From the NCBI GenBank assembly GCA_031269645.1, contig JAISYW010000122.1, positions 1-5,790 on the forward strand: a stretch of DNA of 5,790 nucleotides, in the 5' to 3' direction. The notes below the pieces were generated by a model, which made no database searches, had not been told where the DNA came from, and saw only the letters and a list, made by a program, of their open reading frames with translations. Shown piece by piece: positions 1-5,790 of the stretch. How positions within the stretch are numbered: the stretch's first letter is position 1; each line of letters begins with the position of its first letter. This DNA comes from Holosporaceae bacterium. Its GTDB lineage: Bacteria > Pseudomonadota > Alphaproteobacteria > UBA3830. A program made the position numbers and the translations under genes.

Positions 1-100
1 TATTTGAGAGAGTTTTTGGAGCAGTATAAACAATAGTCAAACCAGGAGGATCTATATCTGATTGCGTTTTGAGCATCGCACTAACGCACTCAGCAATCAT
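1..100 (-). CDS. Possible partial hypothetical ORF, runs off window edge
   Basis: I do not recognise this frame. On the minus strand it is open from just inside the tRNA to the window edge (about 59 codons downstream of position 178). The only ATG is at 98-100, giving a fragment that begins MIAECVSAMLK and contains a PPGLTIVYTAPK stretch. A purine-rich GGTTGGA lies immediately before the ATG, too close for a typical ribosome binding site. An open stretch of this length can arise by chance at this base composition. It sits directly behind the 3' end of a tRNA gene, a place where integrated elements often begin, but no integrase motif is visible. It could equally be a remnant or non-coding sequence. 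On the plus strand, short tails of genes entering from the left are also possible (stops at 25-27 or 34-36). Confidence 0.2.
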   Translation of the reverse strand, partial: MIAECVSAMLKTQSDIDPPGLTIVYTAPKTLSN

Positions 101-181
101 TCCAACCGGCGACAGATGAAATTTTCGACAATCGGTTCCTCTGGAAGCCTTTGAATCTTCAATTTTTCCTGGAATTTGAGG

Positions 182-257
182 TGGTGCCGAAAAGAGGAAT
201 CGAACCTCCGACCTACTGATTACGAATCAGCCGCTCTACCATCTGAGCTATTTCGGC
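182..257 (-). tRNA. tRNA-Thr (anticodon CGU)
   Basis: A 76-base cloverleaf reads directly on the minus strand. The acceptor stem GCCGAAA/TTTCGGC pairs perfectly over 7 bp. The D arm is GCTC-AGATGGTA-GAGC. The anticodon stem GCTGA/TCAGT (one G-U pair) closes the loop TTCGTAA, which puts CGT at positions 34-36 and so decodes ACG threonine codons. A 5-base variable loop AGGTC follows, then the T arm GGAGG-TTCGATT-CCTCT. The discriminator is A and the 3' CCA is encoded in the gene. The tRNA begins 29 bases after the rpsD stop on the same strand, and no separate promoter is evident in that gap, so co-transcription with rpsD and processing from the mRNA is likely (inference). No clear intrinsic terminator follows it. 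Confidence 0.97.
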
Positions 258-286
258 AATCAATAAGGAAAAACAGAAATGTTTAC

Positions 287-901
287 TTACCTAGAATAAT
301 ACTCAATAACGATATTTGGTTCCATAACAACCGGATAAGGAACATCTTCCAGTCTAGGAATATTAACAAAGATACCTTTTAAGGTTTTGAAATCTACTTC
401 CATATAAGTCGGCAATTCTCTTTCCGCAGACTGCATAGCCTCCAGTATAACGGTATTAGTCTTGGATTTTTCTTTTATTTCAATGACGTCGCCGGCATTA
501 AGAGTATAGGAAGCTATATTTACGACTTTACCGTTAACCATTACATGGCGATGGCTAATCAATTGTCTCGCTCCAAAAACCGTAGAGGCAAATTTCATAC
601 GATAAACGGCAGCATCCAGCCGTCGTTCCAAGAATCCTATAATATTTTGGCTGGTATCTCCTTTTGTTTGAGAAGCCTTCTGATAGACGCGCCTGAATTG
701 ACGCTCAGAAAGGTTGCCATAATATCCTTTTAACTTCTGTTTAGCCAATAATTGAACGCCGTAGTCGGTTGGTTTCTTTTTATTGAATCCATGCTGACCT
801 GGAGCATAATTTCTTTCGTTTATAGGACTTTTCGAGCGTCCCCATAAATTAACGCCCAACCTTCGATCTATCTTATGTTTAGCTAAAACACGTTTGGTCA
901 T
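287..901 (-). CDS. rpsD: 30S ribosomal protein S4
   Basis: This is a full-length S4 of 204 residues, the family's usual length in bacteria. S4 binds 16S rRNA directly, nucleates assembly of the small-subunit body and contributes to decoding accuracy. The N-terminal domain (about 1-92) starts [16 protein letters not shown] and carries [19 protein letters not shown] and the basic [11 protein letters not shown] segment. It lacks the zinc-binding cysteines found in some S4 proteins, which fits Alphaproteobacteria. The S4 RNA-binding domain covers about 93-155 ([15 protein letters not shown], then the [14 protein letters not shown] core). The C-terminus, with [24 protein letters not shown], is intact. 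The start is supported by AAGGA seven bases upstream of the ATG. The gene stands alone rather than in the ribosomal alpha operon and is followed by tRNA-Thr. Confidence 0.98.
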   Translation of the reverse strand: MTKRVLAKHKIDRRLGVNLWGRSKSPINERNYAPGQHGFNKKKPTDYGVQLLAKQKLKGYYGNLSERQFRRVYQKASQTKGDTSQNIIGFLERRLDAAVYRMKFASTVFGARQLISHRHVMVNGKVVNIASYTLNAGDVIEIKEKSKTNTVILEAMQSAERELPTYMEVDFKTLKGIFVNIPRLEDVPYPVVMEPNIVIEYYSR

Positions 902-908
902 TAAACAA

Positions 909-913
909 TCCTT
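909..913 (-). promoter_or_regulatory. Ribosome binding site of rpsD
   Basis: AAGGA on the minus strand lies seven bases from the ATG at 899-901 and confirms that start. It is one of the clearest Shine-Dalgarno sequences in the window, as expected for a highly expressed ribosomal protein. Confidence 0.75.
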
Positions 914-936
914 TTTTTCATCTGTTACATGGCCTG

Positions 937-964
937 ATGTTAATACATATTATTTAAATGTCAA
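937..964 (-). promoter_or_regulatory. Candidate sigma-70 promoter for rpsD (and tRNA-Thr)
   Basis: On the minus strand a perfect -35 box TTGACA (959-964) is followed by a 16-base AT-rich spacer and TAACAT (937-942), which matches 4 of 6 positions of TATAAT. Transcription would start near 930, leaving a leader of just under 30 bases that contains the AAGGA site. It is the best promoter match I see in the gap between the CCA-adding enzyme gene and rpsD, and it is placed where a separate rpsD promoter should be. Assignment is by consensus only. Confidence 0.5.
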
Positions 965-1004
965 TCTTTATAGAGTTGCCATTAGTTATGCGTCTTTAAA
1001 GATT
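963..1004. repeat. 8-bp inverted repeat upstream of rpsD promoter
   Basis: AATCTTTA (963-970) and its exact reverse complement TAAAGATT (997-1004) flank 26 bases. The promoter-proximal arm overlaps the -35 box by two bases. The distal arm overlaps a perfect 10-base palindrome TCTTTAAAGA (993-1002). No T-run follows on either strand, so it is not an intrinsic terminator. It could be an operator-like pair of half sites or a chance match in AT-rich sequence. Confidence 0.25.
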
Positions 1005-1071
1005 CCAAACCGAACTAAATGTAGATTACTCGCAAAGTATGCTGATTTTTCAGTTTTTTCCAATAATTCCA

Positions 1072-2277
1072 TCAGATATTTCGGTCAATATAATCTACTG
1101 CGTAATTTAAACAATCTTCAGCTGAAACGTCTGTTTTTGATTTTAGCCAAAATTGCTTTGCGGCCATCATGACTTTCCTAAGGGAGTTATCTGAAAGATT
1201 ATATTTCGATAAATCTTTTGCTTTTAAATTGAAATCCACATATTCCGAATCGCAAAAACCTAATAATCCTTTTATTAGTTGTTGCGCTGAAGTTTCCGAA
1301 ATGTGGTTGCCGGCGCATAATTTTACAATAGAATACTTTGCAAAAAACTTTCTATACGCCTTTTTGATATATTTTAAAAAATGACGGATTTCTTTCGGAG
1401 AATCTACCGAAGGTAGACGTAGCATTCCCTTAATGTCTTTTGCAAAATTGTACCTTTGCACTAGTTGATCGACGGAGAGTTTGGAAAACTTTAGCAGCAT
1501 GGAAAGTCGTTCCGTATTTGGCATTGAAGAGAACAGTTTTAATTTTTCGCAAATATATAAAGGATCGATTTTTAAATCGAACAATTCGTTTAGAACTTCT
1601 CGCATCATTGGAATTATTTTAAACGAATCTGCAACAGAAAAAATTTTCAGCAATTCGCTAATAATTCTTTCGCTTGATAATATAGACATATTTTTTTTTA
1701 GAGAATTAATTACTTCAAGGTATTCTTCATTGGGAATATAATTCCCATAATAAGCGGTAAATCTAAAATATCTCAATATTCGCAAATAATCTTCCATTAT
1801 CCTTTTGCGAGCGTCTCCCACAAACCTAATATTTCGCGAACTGACGTCTTGAATACCCGAATGATAATCAAACATTTTCCCATTTTTATCCATATAAATC
1901 GCGTTGATCGTAAAATCTCGTCTACACGAATCTGTTTGAAATGATTTTGTAAACGAAACTTTTGCTTGTCGTCCAAAAGTTTCGACATCTTCACGTAATG
2001 TTGTGATTTCGTAGGATTTTCCGTTGTAAGAAATCAAGACTGTGCCATGTTCTATTCCGATTGGCGTCGTGTGTATTCCATTTTTTTGAAAAAGGTTGAC
2101 GATTTTTTCAGGAACAGCGGTTGTCGCTATATCTACATCAAAAATATCAACACCCAAAAGAAAATTACGAACTGCTCCGCCTACAATTCGCGCTTCTTCT
2201 TCGCTTTTTTCGATTAGATCCAGTATAAAAAACAAATCATTCGTTATTAGACTATTATTTTTTTCAAAAAAAACCAT
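1072..2277 (-). CDS. cca: CCA-adding tRNA nucleotidyltransferase (class II)
   Basis: This 401-residue protein belongs to the class II nucleotidyltransferases, which add or repair the 3' CCA of tRNAs using CTP and ATP in the cytoplasm. The head domain shows GGAVR at 33-37, the metal-binding pair D47 and D49 in FDVDIA, the RRDFTINAIYMD motif at 119-130 and the EDYLRILRYFRF segment at 162-173 with its conserved arginine. The remaining helical part (about 190-401) is weakly conserved, as usual for tRNA-binding body and tail domains. Bacterial poly(A) polymerases share the fold, and the name is chosen by length and motif pattern. The start ATG at 2275-2277 places GGAVR at the usual distance from the N-terminus, although no Shine-Dalgarno sequence precedes it. 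The gene diverges from xseB. Because tRNA-Thr here already encodes CCA, a repair role is expected for that tRNA. Confidence 0.93.
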   Translation of the reverse strand: MVFFEKNNSLITNDLFFILDLIEKSEEEARIVGGAVRNFLLGVDIFDVDIATTAVPEKIVNLFQKNGIHTTPIGIEHGTVLISYNGKSYEITTLREDVETFGRQAKVSFTKSFQTDSCRRDFTINAIYMDKNGKMFDYHSGIQDVSSRNIRFVGDARKRIMEDYLRILRYFRFTAYYGNYIPNEEYLEVINSLKKNMSILSSERIISELLKIFSVADSFKIIPMMREVLNELFDLKIDPLYICEKLKLFSSMPNTERLSMLLKFSKLSVDQLVQRYNFAKDIKGMLRLPSVDSPKEIRHFLKYIKKAYRKFFAKYSIVKLCAGNHISETSAQQLIKGLLGFCDSEYVDFNLKAKDLSKYNLSDNSLRKVMMAAKQFWLKSKTDVSAEDCLNYAVDYIDRNI

Positions 2278-2333
2278 TGTTTAATTGTTATCTATTTATG
2301 TATTCTATGTCGCAGTATATCGAAGAAGAAGAA
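2278..2333. promoter_or_regulatory. Divergent intergenic region, candidate promoters for cca and xseB
   Basis: These 56 bases separate two divergent genes, so both promoters should lie here or in the adjoining 5' ends. On the minus strand TAGAAT (complement of 2302-2307) matches 5 of 6 positions of a -10 box and would give a short leader for cca, but no good -35 box precedes it. On the plus strand TATTCT (2301-2306) is a weak -10, with TTGTTT (2277-2282) at 18 bases as a poor -35. The two candidates overlap, so the directions could compete. Neither is firm. Confidence 0.25.
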
Positions 2334-2582
2334 ATGACGCAGCAAAAAAAAGAAATCGATAAGATGGAGTTTGAGGACGCTCTTAAGGAACTGGAAGAAA
2401 TTGTAGCAATCCTTGAAGAAGGTAAATCTTCTTTGAAAAATGCCGTTGACCTCTACGAACGCGGAATAAAGTTGAAAAAGCATTGCGACAAGATATTGGA
2501 GTCCGCACAGCTAAGAATTAACCAAATATCATCCGACAAAAACAACAACATAGTTATAGAAACGAAAGAAATGGATATGTAA
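2334..2582 (+). CDS. xseB: Exodeoxyribonuclease VII small subunit
   Basis: This is the small subunit of exonuclease VII, which joins several copies with the large subunit XseA to digest single-stranded DNA into oligonucleotides in repair. The 82-residue helical protein shows the family pattern: MEFEDALKELEEIVAILEEG (11-30), LKNAVDLYERGIKLKKHC (34-51) and ILESAQLRINQI (54-65), followed by a short polar tail. The frame is open further upstream, with ATGs at 2277, 2298 and 2307. The start at 2334 is preferred because it gives the usual dozen residues before the FE motif and the normal family length, and a GAAGAAG purine run lies just before it. The large subunit gene is not in this window. The next gene starts one base after the stop, so the two form an operon. 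Confidence 0.92.
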   Translation: MTQQKKEIDKMEFEDALKELEEIVAILEEGKSSLKNAVDLYERGIKLKKHCDKILESAQLRINQISSDKNNNIVIETKEMDM

Positions 2583-2583
2583 T

Positions 2584-2883
2584 ATGGATATTTTAGTCGT
2601 GCCAATTTTATTATTGGTTAAAGCAATTGTAGGAATGGCTGTTGTTGTCGTCGTTGCCGACGTCTTAATTGGTTGGTTGGTGGCTGCAAACGTCATTAAT
2701 GTAAACAATCATTTTGTTTACTCGATAATAAATGCAATTTCTATATTATCCGAGTTCATGCTAGGTCATATTAAGAGGCGAGTGCCGACAATCATAGGAA
2801 CAATCGATATATCTCCTGTCATCCTTATTCTATTTTTGACTTTTTTCGAAAATGTAATAAACCGCGTTCTCATAAAACTCTGA
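2584..2883 (+). CDS. YggT family integral membrane protein
   Basis: This small inner-membrane protein has 99 residues. A long hydrophobic segment (about 4-38, rich in V, I and L, broken by an Asp at 26) is followed by a polar loop and the family's end motif: KRRVP at 64-68, then GTIDISPVILILFLTFF at 72-88, which forms the last membrane segment. The conserved basic-Pro and DISP elements are the basis for the YggT call. The exact role of the family is not settled; it has been linked to envelope and osmotic functions, and in many bacteria it lies near cell-division or housekeeping genes. The start follows the xseB stop by one base with a GGA eight bases upstream, so translation is probably coupled. 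FolD starts 19 bases downstream. Confidence 0.85.
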   Translation: MDILVVPILLLVKAIVGMAVVVVVADVLIGWLVAANVINVNNHFVYSIINAISILSEFMLGHIKRRVPTIIGTIDISPVILILFLTFFENVINRVLIKL

Positions 2884-2902
2884 TTTAAATTTTGAGCTGC
2901 AT

Positions 2903-3760
2903 ATGATATCAACAAAAATAGTGAACGGAAAAGAAATTGCAGACAAGTTTTGTGAAGAAATAAAAGAAAAAGTAAGTAAAATAAAACAAAGAGGAATATT
3001 TCCGACGGTTGCCTTAATTAATGTAGGAGATGATTCCGCCAGCAATGTTTATATATCCAAGAAACAACGGATCGCGGAAGCAATAGGAATTTCCTCCAGA
3101 ATTTATAAATTTACCGCTCATGCGGATGAAAACGAGTTGGCCGAATTAATATGGCAGCTAAATACGGATGATGACGTTCACGCAATATTACTTCAATCTC
3201 CACTTCCGCCAAATATCGAATTCAGAAAATTGGTAGATTTAATTCGTCCGGATAAGGATGTTGATGGGCTCACGACGGTTAATCAAGGGAAATTATTTTC
3301 CGGTGCTTCCGGAAGCGTACCATGTACTTCGTTGGGAATATTGCATTTGCTGCGCACAGTACATAAAAAACTCGAAGGATTGCATGCCGTCGTGCTTGGA
3401 AGATCGTTTATTGTTGGGCGACCGTTGTCTCAATTATTATTGAATGCAAATTGTACAGTAACCGTTATTCACTCCTTTTCCAAAAATATAACAAACGTAT
3501 GCAAAACGGCTGATGTTTTAATCAGCGCTATTGGGAAACCGCGCTTTGTCACAAAAAATTTTATAAAACAAGGAGCGACGATCATCGACGTTGGAATAAA
3601 TAGAGTCGAAGAAAATGGCAAGAAAAGAATAGTCGGCGACGTTGATTTGGAAAATACGCTCGGAATTGCCGGAGCAATAACTCCAGTTCCAAACGGAGTT
3701 GGACCAATGACGGTAGCATATCTTATGCACAATACTTTAGAGCTTACATATTGTCGCTAA
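2903..3760 (+). CDS. folD: Bifunctional methylenetetrahydrofolate dehydrogenase / methenyltetrahydrofolate cyclohydrolase
   Basis: FolD interconverts 5,10-methylene-, 5,10-methenyl- and 10-formyl-tetrahydrofolate in the cytoplasm, supplying one-carbon units for purines and formyl-methionine. The 285-residue length is normal. The substrate-binding domain shows VGDDSASNVYISKK (41-54) with catalytic Y50 and K54, QSPLP (98-102) and DKDVDGL (117-123) with D121. The Rossmann NAD(P) domain shows VVLGRSFIVGRP (163-174), SAIGKP (208-213), IIDVGINR (227-234), then GDVDL and TPVPNGVGPMTVAYLMHNTLE. Two departures stand out: Phe169 where Asn is common in GRSNIVG, and Asn264 in PNGVGPMT where the family signature has Gly (PGGVGPMT). 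All catalytic residues I can check are present, so it is probably functional. The gene follows the YggT gene on the same strand with only a weak GAG as ribosome binding site, suggesting expression from the xseB operon. Confidence 0.97.
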   Translation: MISTKIVNGKEIADKFCEEIKEKVSKIKQRGIFPTVALINVGDDSASNVYISKKQRIAEAIGISSRIYKFTAHADENELAELIWQLNTDDDVHAILLQSPLPPNIEFRKLVDLIRPDKDVDGLTTVNQGKLFSGASGSVPCTSLGILHLLRTVHKKLEGLHAVVLGRSFIVGRPLSQLLLNANCTVTVIHSFSKNITNVCKTADVLISAIGKPRFVTKNFIKQGATIIDVGINRVEENGKKRIVGDVDLENTLGIAGAITPVPNGVGPMTVAYLMHNTLELTYCR

Positions 3761-3780
3761 GTTTGGAAATATGTTACACT
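3751..3780 (+). promoter_or_regulatory. Candidate extended -10 promoter for cpoB-tilS
   Basis: In the end of folD and the 52-base gap after it, TGTTACACT (3772-3780) reads as an extended -10 element (TGn plus TACACT, 4 of 6 matches). TTGTCG (3751-3756, 4 of 6) lies 18 bases before the hexamer. Transcription would start near 3787, about 25 bases before the cpoB ATG. The gap is the widest on the plus strand after the cca-xseB region, which supports a promoter here, but the match is only moderate. Confidence 0.35.
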
Positions 3781-3798
3781 AACATTCAAGGATAAAAT

Positions 3799-3804
3799 GG
3801 AGAG
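3799..3804 (+). promoter_or_regulatory. Ribosome binding site of cpoB
   Basis: GGAGAG lies eight bases before the ATG at 3813 and supports that start, which also gives a normal signal peptide. Confidence 0.6.
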
Positions 3805-3812
3805 TATTTACC

Positions 3813-4394
3813 ATGAAGCGGATATTTTGTATTGCTACGTTTTGTGTGTTGTCTTTCGTTATTGAAGCAAAAGATGCTTCCATAAACGAGCTTTCCGAAT
3901 CTGTTAGGACTCTAACGGGAAAAGTCGAAGAATTAACAAAAAATAATGACGAATTACAAAAAAGAGTTTCTTTCTTGGAGGATTTAATAAACAAAAAGAA
4001 TGAAGAAGAGGTTCTTGCCAACAAGAGTCCGGAGGAAATTATAAAATCTGCAAAAGATATGATTAAAGAAAAAAATATGAATGGAGCTCGCCAATTGTTA
4101 AAAGCTTTTATTTCCAAAAATCCTAAAAGCATATATTGCGGTATGATGTTATTCTATATCGGTAAAAGTTTCTTTAAAGAGAACGACTATCGGAATGCTG
4201 CGCTTGAATATATGAAAAGCTATAAAACAAATCCTACGGGTTCAAAAGCAGCTAAAGCTTTATATAAACTAGCTCAATGCTTCAAAGAGTTGTCCGAAAC
4301 AGTAAAATGTAAGTCTATTCTCGAAAAAATAATAAACGACTATCCAGGACGTTTTGCCGAAAAAGCCTCCAAGGAATTAAAAAAACTAAAATAA
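3813..4394 (+). CDS. cpoB: Periplasmic Tol-Pal system protein, YbgF/CpoB-like
   Basis: This 193-residue secreted protein has the YbgF/CpoB architecture. Residues 1-19 form a signal peptide (MKR, hydrophobic core, probable cleavage after IEA19). Residues about 23-65 form a heptad-rich coiled coil (ELSESVRTL, KVEELTKNNDELQKRVSFLEDLI), the part that trimerises in known members. Residues about 74-193 are TPR-like repeats, including YIGKSFFKENDYRNAALEY, ALYKLAQCFKEL and ILEKIINDYPGRFAEKA. In E. coli CpoB coordinates peptidoglycan synthesis with outer-membrane constriction through TolA and PBP1B. The protein is shorter than E. coli CpoB (about 260) and the link between coil and TPRs is brief. The gene is not next to pal or tolB here: folD precedes it. 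Its stop overlaps the tilS start as TAATG, so the two are translationally coupled. The fold assignment is strong; the function is inferred from family. Confidence 0.85.
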   Translation: MKRIFCIATFCVLSFVIEAKDASINELSESVRTLTGKVEELTKNNDELQKRVSFLEDLINKKNEEEVLANKSPEEIIKSAKDMIKEKNMNGARQLLKAFISKNPKSIYCGMMLFYIGKSFFKENDYRNAALEYMKSYKTNPTGSKAAKALYKLAQCFKELSETVKCKSILEKIINDYPGRFAEKASKELKKLK

Positions 4395-5776
4395 TGGATG
4401 CGGAAATTGCATTTTCGTTTGTCAATGAAGATCATACGTTTAATTTTTTTCATTGCGAAATAAGCGCGTTATTAAATTTTTACAGGAAACACTATAATGC
4501 TAAAATATCTGATCATTTTTCCATTTGCGTAGCTGTTTCTGGAGGACCAGATAGCGTTGCGTTATTGTTTCTCGCCAATTTTTGGGCTAAGCAAAACGGC
4601 GTTAACATGGTTTGCGTAACTGTCGATCATTGTTTGCGAAAAGAATCTTATGAAGAAGCGAAGTTCGTAGGAGATCTTTGTAAATTAGTAGGCGTAAAAC
4701 ATAAAATTCTCACCTGGAATCGAAAAACTAGCTCGATTAGTAGCGGTAAATTGGAGAATTTAGCAAGAAATGCGCGCTATGAACTGATTTCTGATTTTTG
4801 CAAAGAAGAATCCATTAGTATTCTATTAACTGGGCATACATGGAATGATCAATTGGAAACATACGAAATGAGAAAAAGTTGTGGCAGTCTAGAATCCGGT
4901 TTAGCTTGTATTAGTAGGGTTCGTTCGTTGACCAATGAATTAAAACTATTGCGTCCGCTGTTGCATTTTTTCAAAGATCATCTAAAAAATTTTCTTATAC
5001 ACAAAAAAATATCATGGAAACTCGACCCAATGAACGAACAAAGCGAATTTAAACGCGTTTTTTTCAGACAGAAAATCAACTCGTATAATCAAGAGGTAAT
5101 TCGCAAAAATTCTCGTGAAATAATGAATTTTGGAAAGATCAGAAATGAAATAGAAACCATTGCGGTTTCTTTTCTAAAAACGTTTTGCGAATTTTCGGAG
5201 TTTGGATATGCAGCGGTAGAGTTGATTCCGTTTTTATCCGAAAATAATCACGTGCAAATGGAAATTTTGAAAAGAGTAATTTGGAATATAGGTGGGAAGA
5301 AATACGCAACAACCGTCAACGATCTCGTACTAAGAAAAATAATTAACAAAAAAATCAGTACATTAGGGAGATGTTTACTAAAAATAAAAAAAGATAAAAT
5401 ATTTCTATTTAGGGAAAATAGAAATATTGAAGAGATCATTGTGCCTTCTAATGTTGAAATTCCGACGACAATTTTTTGGGACAACCGTTTTCTTATTAAA
5501 ATTCCTGCAAATGTATGTAATCTGTCAGAAGATTTGCTTGACGGACGGAGACAAAAAATATCTAATGAAGAAAAGTTTGTTAATGTTGAATTAAATAGTT
5601 ATACTATAAAATCATTACGGCAATACGATAAATTCAAATTTGAAATACCAAAAGAAGCACTTATCGGGTTACCTTGTGTGTTTCAAAATCATGAAGTAAA
5701 ATACACGATTATGAATTTACCGCTAGGTAGCATCCGTTTCACGAACAAAGTGAATTTGTTTGATATATTTTTATAA
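4394..5776 (+). CDS. tilS: tRNA(Ile)-lysidine synthetase
   Basis: TilS ligates lysine to cytidine 34 of the CAU-anticodon tRNA-Ile using ATP, which changes its decoding from AUG to AUA and its charging from Met to Ile; the gene is normally essential. The 460-residue protein has the PP-loop SGGPDS at 49-54, VTVDHCLRKES at 76-85, the ENLARNARYEL segment at 121-131 and the diverged LLTGHTWNDQLETYEMR motif at 144-160, followed by LLRPLL (185-190) and WKLDPMNEQSEFKR (208-221). The usual DDQ is NDQ here and DPSN is DPMN. The C-terminal half (about 230-460) is poorly conserved and probably holds the tRNA-binding domains. The start uses TAATG overlap with the upstream gene; the N-terminal extension before SGG is about 20 residues longer than typical, so an internal start is possible. 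A ribosome binding site follows the stop. Confidence 0.95.
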   Translation: MDAEIAFSFVNEDHTFNFFHCEISALLNFYRKHYNAKISDHFSICVAVSGGPDSVALLFLANFWAKQNGVNMVCVTVDHCLRKESYEEAKFVGDLCKLVGVKHKILTWNRKTSSISSGKLENLARNARYELISDFCKEESISILLTGHTWNDQLETYEMRKSCGSLESGLACISRVRSLTNELKLLRPLLHFFKDHLKNFLIHKKISWKLDPMNEQSEFKRVFFRQKINSYNQEVIRKNSREIMNFGKIRNEIETIAVSFLKTFCEFSEFGYAAVELIPFLSENNHVQMEILKRVIWNIGGKKYATTVNDLVLRKIINKKISTLGRCLLKIKKDKIFLFRENRNIEEIIVPSNVEIPTTIFWDNRFLIKIPANVCNLSEDLLDGRRQKISNEEKFVNVELNSYTIKSLRQYDKFKFEIPKEALIGLPCVFQNHEVKYTIMNLPLGSIRFTNKVNLFDIFL

Positions 5777-5781
5777 GTTTT

Positions 5782-5786
5782 AGGAG
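5782..5786 (+). promoter_or_regulatory. Ribosome binding site of the next gene (probably ftsH)
   Basis: AGGAG lies five bases after the tilS stop, with the window ending four bases later. It shows that another gene starts immediately outside on the plus strand and is likely co-transcribed. In many Alphaproteobacteria the gene after tilS is ftsH, a membrane AAA protease, but no coding sequence of it is visible here. Confidence 0.55.
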
Positions 5787-5790
5787 CGGC

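Noticed and set aside
940..957. Two TTAA boxes near the rpsD promoter, considered as a CtrA site (TTAA-N7-TTAA).
   Set aside because: The spacing is 10 bases rather than 7, and TTAA is frequent in AT-rich sequence.
1042..1060. Small hairpin CTGA-TTTT-TCAG followed by a run of six T on the plus strand, resembling an intrinsic terminator.
   Set aside because: The stem is only 4 bp with two G-C pairs and it points along the plus strand, where no gene ends. For the minus-strand cca gene the T-run is on the wrong side.
894..1172. Plus-strand open frame of 92 codons across the rpsD-cca gap.
   Set aside because: It overlaps the rpsD start and the cca end, has no family features, and the gap holds a good rpsD promoter on the other strand.
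1797..1994. 65-codon minus-strand frame inside cca in a different reading frame.
   Set aside because: It lies fully within the conserved catalytic region of cca and resembles only a frame-shifted version of it; the cca frame is intact throughout.
3469..3732. Minus-strand open frames inside folD (also 3518-3730), and a 117-codon minus-strand frame at 3779-4132 over cpoB.
   Set aside because: They are antisense to strongly conserved coding sequence, without recognisable domains or supported starts; they are by-products of codon use in the real genes.
1..5790. Searched for CRISPR repeats, insertion sequence ends, toxin-antitoxin pairs, riboswitches and defence-like gene sets.
   Set aside because: Nearly all the sequence is occupied by recognisable housekeeping genes with short gaps; no repeat array, transposase motif or structured leader was seen.

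Overview
This window looks like a chromosomal segment of an AT-rich alphaproteobacterium. Three things point there: ribosomal protein S4 has the alphaproteobacterial N-terminus without the zinc-binding cysteines; a YbgF/CpoB-like periplasmic protein is directly coupled to tilS, with a ribosome binding site right after it (where ftsH usually sits in this class); and xseB and a YggT-family gene lie near folD. The low GC content suggests a host-associated or intracellular lineage of the Holosporales or Rickettsiales kind, but the sequence alone does not fix the order.

Layout. Positions 1-181 hold no gene I can name; the minus strand is open there and runs off the edge. Positions 182-2277 are all on the minus strand. 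Reading in the direction of transcription they are the CCA-adding enzyme (1072-2277), a 170-base gap with a good promoter for rpsD, rpsD (287-901), and tRNA-Thr(CGU) (182-257) 29 bases after rpsD. Positions 2334-5776 are all on the plus strand: xseB, a YggT-family membrane protein gene and folD are tightly packed. A 52-base gap with a candidate promoter follows, then a cpoB/ybgF-like gene and tilS, which overlap by one base (TAATG). The window ends on a strong Shine-Dalgarno sequence for the next gene.

Function. The genes are housekeeping. Three concern tRNA (a tRNA-Thr, the CCA-adding enzyme, and TilS for the lysidine base of tRNA-Ile), one is a ribosomal protein, one is a nuclease subunit, one makes one-carbon folate derivatives, and two belong to the envelope. 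I see no mobile element, CRISPR array, toxin-antitoxin pair or defence system, and no evidence of a new biological system. The points worth a second look are modest: a non-canonical residue in the FolD signature, a diverged TilS motif, cpoB away from tol-pal, an inverted repeat at the rpsD promoter, and the unexplained open frame next to the tRNA.
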